Source: Dioscorea cayenensis subsp. rotundata (taxonomy: Eukaryota > Streptophyta > Magnoliopsida > Dioscoreales > Dioscoreaceae). Taken from it: 64,000 bases of DNA. The translations under genes and the position numbers were made by a program. This document shows positions 60,123 through 64,000 of the stretch, piece by piece; the stretch's first letter is position 1, and each line of letters begins with the position of its first letter. Location of the stretch: the NCBI RefSeq assembly GCF_009730915.1, contig NC_052480.1:1922001-1986000 (forward strand). The letters run 5' to 3'. Below the pieces are notes generated by a model. That model was given only the letters and a program-made list of their open reading frames with translations. It did no database searches and was not told where the DNA came from.

Positions 60123-62999
60123 ATGGCGAGCCCGTGCGAGAGCTCGAAGGAGGCCTCCTCTGGCCTCGCGTCCATGGCGGCGCTCCGGCGGCTCGCCGCC
60201 GTATCCTCCCATCTCCATCCCCCGGCCCAAGAACCAGGGATCTCCGTCGTGCCCGCTGTTGCCTCCTCGAGGAGCTCGGGAGGCAATGGTTGCGTCTTTT
60301 GTGAGATTATCCGTGGTGAATCCCCTGCTTTCAAGGTTCTCTGCTTGGATAATTTAAAATTCATTTGATGATTTTGAATTTCTATGAGTTTTGATTTTTG
60401 TTAATTTTTGCTTGATAGAGCTGGAATTGATGGCCAATTTCTTTGTTTGGTGGTAGTATTGATATCTGGAGGCTGGTGAACTGATTATTTGATGGAATTT
60501 GTTCCCAAATTATTCGATTTAGCAGTTGTTTAATTGGAGATAGTGTTTTGATTAGGGATTTAGTGCTTGTCCAATTGGTTTGTGAAATCTCTGTATTTGG
60601 GATTGGATTGATTGACTTGGATAGTTTCAGTATTTTTTTTTTCTCTTTTGGGAACTTAAAATTCTATTCACTGTAATACATGTTTGTAGACTTTGATATT
60701 GATGAAAATAATGTAGAAAATAAGTTACTTGTTTGCAGTAATAATGGGAATGAAATTGAGAGTAAATGGCAAGAATCTATTTAGAATTTGGTAATGGATC
60801 TTGACTTGGTCAAGTGTATGTTTTTTCTTGACAAAATGGGTTCTTGTGAATGTTTACTGTGTTTTACTATCCAATTCTTGTGCTGTTGTAAACCAGTAAA
60901 ATTATAGTAGTTTGTATTGAACACTGTATTTCATACATGGCTGTTGATTGATTAATGTTTTCTTATCTTAATGTTTGTCATGCAGTTGTATGAAGATGAT
61001 ATATGCCTATGCATTTTGGATTCCAACCCTTTGACTTTTGGGTAAGGTATTATGCAGTTCCTATTTTGATGTCATTTGACACCTACAAATTGGTGTTTAA
61101 GCTGTAATTTCTTCTTATGCTGTTCTTGTGCCTTTGAACCACTACTTTCCCTTATTCAGTGTTTTTAATTAAAAAAACAAATCATATGGTACTGAAATGT
61201 AAATAGATTGAATTCATTGTGAATTGTTTTTATAATGCTAGCTTTCTGGTATGGCTTCTCTGAGGATGCTTATATGCCTCCATGAATATGGCCTTCTATC
61301 AGAAGTTTGTTTTCTTTTTGTTACATCTAAAATGAAAAGGGTATCAATTAAACTAATAGTCTGATGTTCTTCAATTTGAGGCAAATACAAGTTGTCATGT
61401 GTTTTCTCTATTTTATTTCTCTCAAGTGTGTTCTATTTATGTTGCTTTGCAGGCACTCTCTTATCATCACAAAGTCTCATTTTTCTTCTTTACAAGTGAC
61501 TCCTCCTTCTGTAAGTGTTATTATTGACATATTTCCTCCGTTAAAATTTGTATATCGATTACCAAGTATCATAATCTGTTTGATTTAATATCTCTGTTGC
61601 TTGGGAGGAGAGCGTGACAAAAACAACCATTATATTGGTGAAAAAGATGAAATAAATGGTAATGGAATTTTGTTGTTTGTACTTTGGAAAGGGTGGATGC
61701 TATAAAGCTAAAGATATTAGTTTGCTAATGCGTTTAAGAGAATTCAAAAGTTCTTCCCTTGAAGCATTATTTTTCTTTTCCGAAAAAAAATTGATAAACC
61801 ACATTGCATTAATAAATAAAAGTCCGTTTAGGTCCCAAACCATGGTCTTCCTTCACCATAAACAATTAAAAAAAGTTTTTTTCCTCATACTCTATGTGAT
61901 GTAAGGTGATCATCTTTGCTTGAAAAGATATATGTTTCGGTTTATTTTTGGCTATTTACAAAGCTCTATCTTGCCAAAACATCTTCGACATTTTTGTCTT
62001 TAATTTTCTAAATAATTTTTCTGGTGCCTCTTCGTTAATTCATATATTCTGCTTCTGCTGCCTCTACTTTCTTAATGTGCATCTGTTTGGATCAAAACTT
62101 GAAATTTCCATGTTCATGCATATGACTATTTTTTATGCTTAGCAGCCAAGTTGAGGAGAATGAAAAAAAATATTGTCAGTTGGCACATTAGAAGTCAATG
62201 AAGAAAAAGGAAAAATCTTTATTTCAATGAATTTCTACAAGCTCCATACCATATATAAACAAAGTTCTGCTCGCTTTATATCATGAGTTGTAGCCTCTTC
62301 TATAGCCTCTAAAAATGAATTTATAATAAAAGTTTGAATTATATGATTTTCATGTGCAGGTGGTAGCAGCCATGTGTTCCACTGTACCAACCCTTGGTAA
62401 TGCAATCATGAAAGCTACTCATTGCAGTAAGTGGTCCTAAATACAGTTGGTTTTCTGTTAATTATATAGAATTAGATGCAGGAGTTAATATTTGCATACA
62501 AAATTATGAATTATTTTAGTTCTGAATTATGACAACAAAGAACAACATTCTAATTTTTTTTTTTTAATGATAGTTTTCTGACTTAATTCTTATATTGGTT
62601 CATTCAAAGCAGAATCATTCAATCTTGTTGTCAATAATGGATCTGCTGCTGGACAAGTAATATTTCATGTAAGTCATGATACTGAAAATTAACCAACCTA
62701 ATAAAATACTTACAATTCCGATGTTCACTGCATCAATTACTTGTTCTTATCTTGCAGACTCATCTGCACATAATTCCTCGTAAAGCAGGTGATCAGTTAT
62801 GGCCTTCTGAGGTAATTAATATACTCTGTCTGATGCTTATCATGGATGGAATCAATTCACTGATATATTCTCGAACCTACAGAGCTTTAGACGACAGTCC
62901 TTGGAACAAAACTCGGAAACCTTTGTTCTAGTAAAATCCATCAAGGAACAACTCTCCTCTGCCGATGAATCTACACCTGCAAACAACTCAGAAGATTAA
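60123..62999 (+). CDS. HINT3: HIT-family protein, HINT3-like adenylylsulfatase
   Basis: Histidine-triad nucleotide hydrolase; Arabidopsis HINT3 (At5g48545) is annotated as an adenylylsulfatase that splits adenosine 5'-phosphosulfate. Seven exons: 60123-60335, 60986-61041, 61453-61510, 62360-62426, 62613-62668, 62758-62811 and 62883-62999; 206 aa with no frame break. Marks: GCVFCEIIRGESPAFK, YEDDICLCILDSNPLTFGHS, VNNGSAAGQVIFH and the catalytic triad HTHLHII split by the intron between 62668 and 62758. The Ala/Ser/Arg-rich N-terminus (about residues 1-50) could be an organelle-targeting region; a second Met at 60174 gives a shorter form. The acceptor of exon 5 was chosen to keep homologue length; using AG two bases upstream of the CAG would add one residue. 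Confidence 0.93.
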
Positions 63000-64000
63000 T
63001 GGTTGCTTAGTGAATTCTACATACACTAGCATTTACCTTTGTTTATAATATATACACTCTTTATGTGCGCCAATGTCCAGAACTTGCTGCTGAAAAGTGC
63101 AGAGGATGATAACACCAAGTTGGTTCACAACTCAGGTTTGTACCATCATATTTGAATATTTAGTTCTCAGATTACTTGTTTTAAATGCAATTAAAGAAGT
63201 TTGACATGAATATATGCAAACAATTGGAGTAAACCAATGCCATGTGAGACAAAACCCTAATTATGAAACCTGGTCAAACACAAACAGGAACATTCAATTC
63301 AACTCTAAGAAAAGCTTGCCTGGATTGCTTTGCTTGTCCTTTTTAGAGATATTAATCTAAAGTTATTGAAAGTATAGCTCTTGTACTACATTGACCATTT
63401 TGCTTTCTGAATCTGAACATGTGAGACATCTTTTTATAGTTCACACTAAAGTTTCTTAATTACTAGTGAATTCTGAATTAAGTTCATGAAAACATAACTC
63501 AGGTTGGAGATTCAATTGGATCAATGCGAAAAAACCATTAGTTCGAGAAATGCAACAAATTTCAGCTTATGGGTTGGGATTCAAGAACTAGGGTTTGTTG
63601 TACATTTATTTTATTTTATTTTTATCTCTAAATATCAAAGTATAGGATGCAGAGTCTTCAAGGTCAAAAAGGCGAAAATCCGAAACCTTGTTAAGAGTTC
63701 CTCTTTACATGATTATTGTAAACAGATGCACTTTTACAAACCAAGGGATTAAATAAAACATGATTAGCATTCCCAGAGCTCTGAAGGATTCGATTTGGAA
63801 AATAAGAGGGCTGTTCTAGGGACAAACTCAGACAAGCATGCATTTATCTAATCTTTCTCTTTACTCTCTCTCTCTCTCTTAATCTTGATATATTCTTTAA
63901 TCTATGAAAACCAAGGACAAAATGAAATTAAGAAGGGTTTAACGTTAATGATTCTTATAATACATAGTTCATGTTGAAATCTGGTTCATTAGAACAAGGG
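63000..64000. other. 3' flank of the HIT gene, no further gene seen
   Basis: 3' untranslated and flanking DNA with a short CT run near 63865. An 82-codon frame at 63504-63752 shows no recognisable content. Confidence 0.5.

Overview
The window is plant nuclear DNA. It has spliced genes with GT..AG introns, a eukaryotic tRNA-Lys, Ty1/copia fossils, MITEs and SINEs, all set in very AT-rich spacers. Homology is to angiosperm proteins. The LRR receptor kinase and AGC kinase genes are strongly GC-rich at third codon positions while spacers are AT-rich; this contrast fits a monocot, but that is an inference. There is one 1000-base assembly gap (3872-4871).

Layout. 1-3871: broken Ty1/copia element (+) running into the gap. 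5762-7132 (-): 5' part of a cycloeucalenol cycloisomerase gene, with tRNA-Lys(CTT) at 7334-7406 and four diverged tandem repeats (7441-8080) beside it. 11001-15147 (+): LRR receptor-like kinase of the At1g67510/ZAR1 type. 16098-20965 (-): bHLH factor of the bHLH122/130 (FBH) type. 24130-27220 (-): HAD-family hydrolase. 28103-33430: decayed copy of the neighbouring 3-isopropylmalate dehydratase gene, split by a second copia fossil (-) that itself carries a 560-bp MITE. 35490-35565: tiny remnant of a second HAD gene. 35570-37660: chain of MITEs. 38806-43728 (+): chloroplast 3-isopropylmalate dehydratase large subunit (leucine synthesis). 44798-45193 (+): AN1-only zinc-finger protein. 50040-51335 (+): UNICORN-type AGC kinase. 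53864-55421 (-): AVT-like amino acid transporter. 60123-62999 (+): HINT3-like HIT protein. Spacers hold three SINE-like insertions with target-site duplications, several MITEs and simple repeats.

How it fits together. The genes are unrelated housekeeping, signalling and regulatory genes with their own promoters; there is no operon-like system and I found no new multi-gene system. The most informative structure is a tandem duplication of a divergent HAD / isopropylmalate dehydratase pair followed by reciprocal loss: the left unit kept HAD and lost the dehydratase, the right unit kept the dehydratase and lost HAD.

The second general observation is technical. Five of the nine host protein-coding genes contain single surplus bases (seven in all, every one an extra base, none missing) inside otherwise conserved exons. 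This pattern looks like residual insertion errors of a long-read assembly, and automated gene models here will probably be split or truncated at those points.
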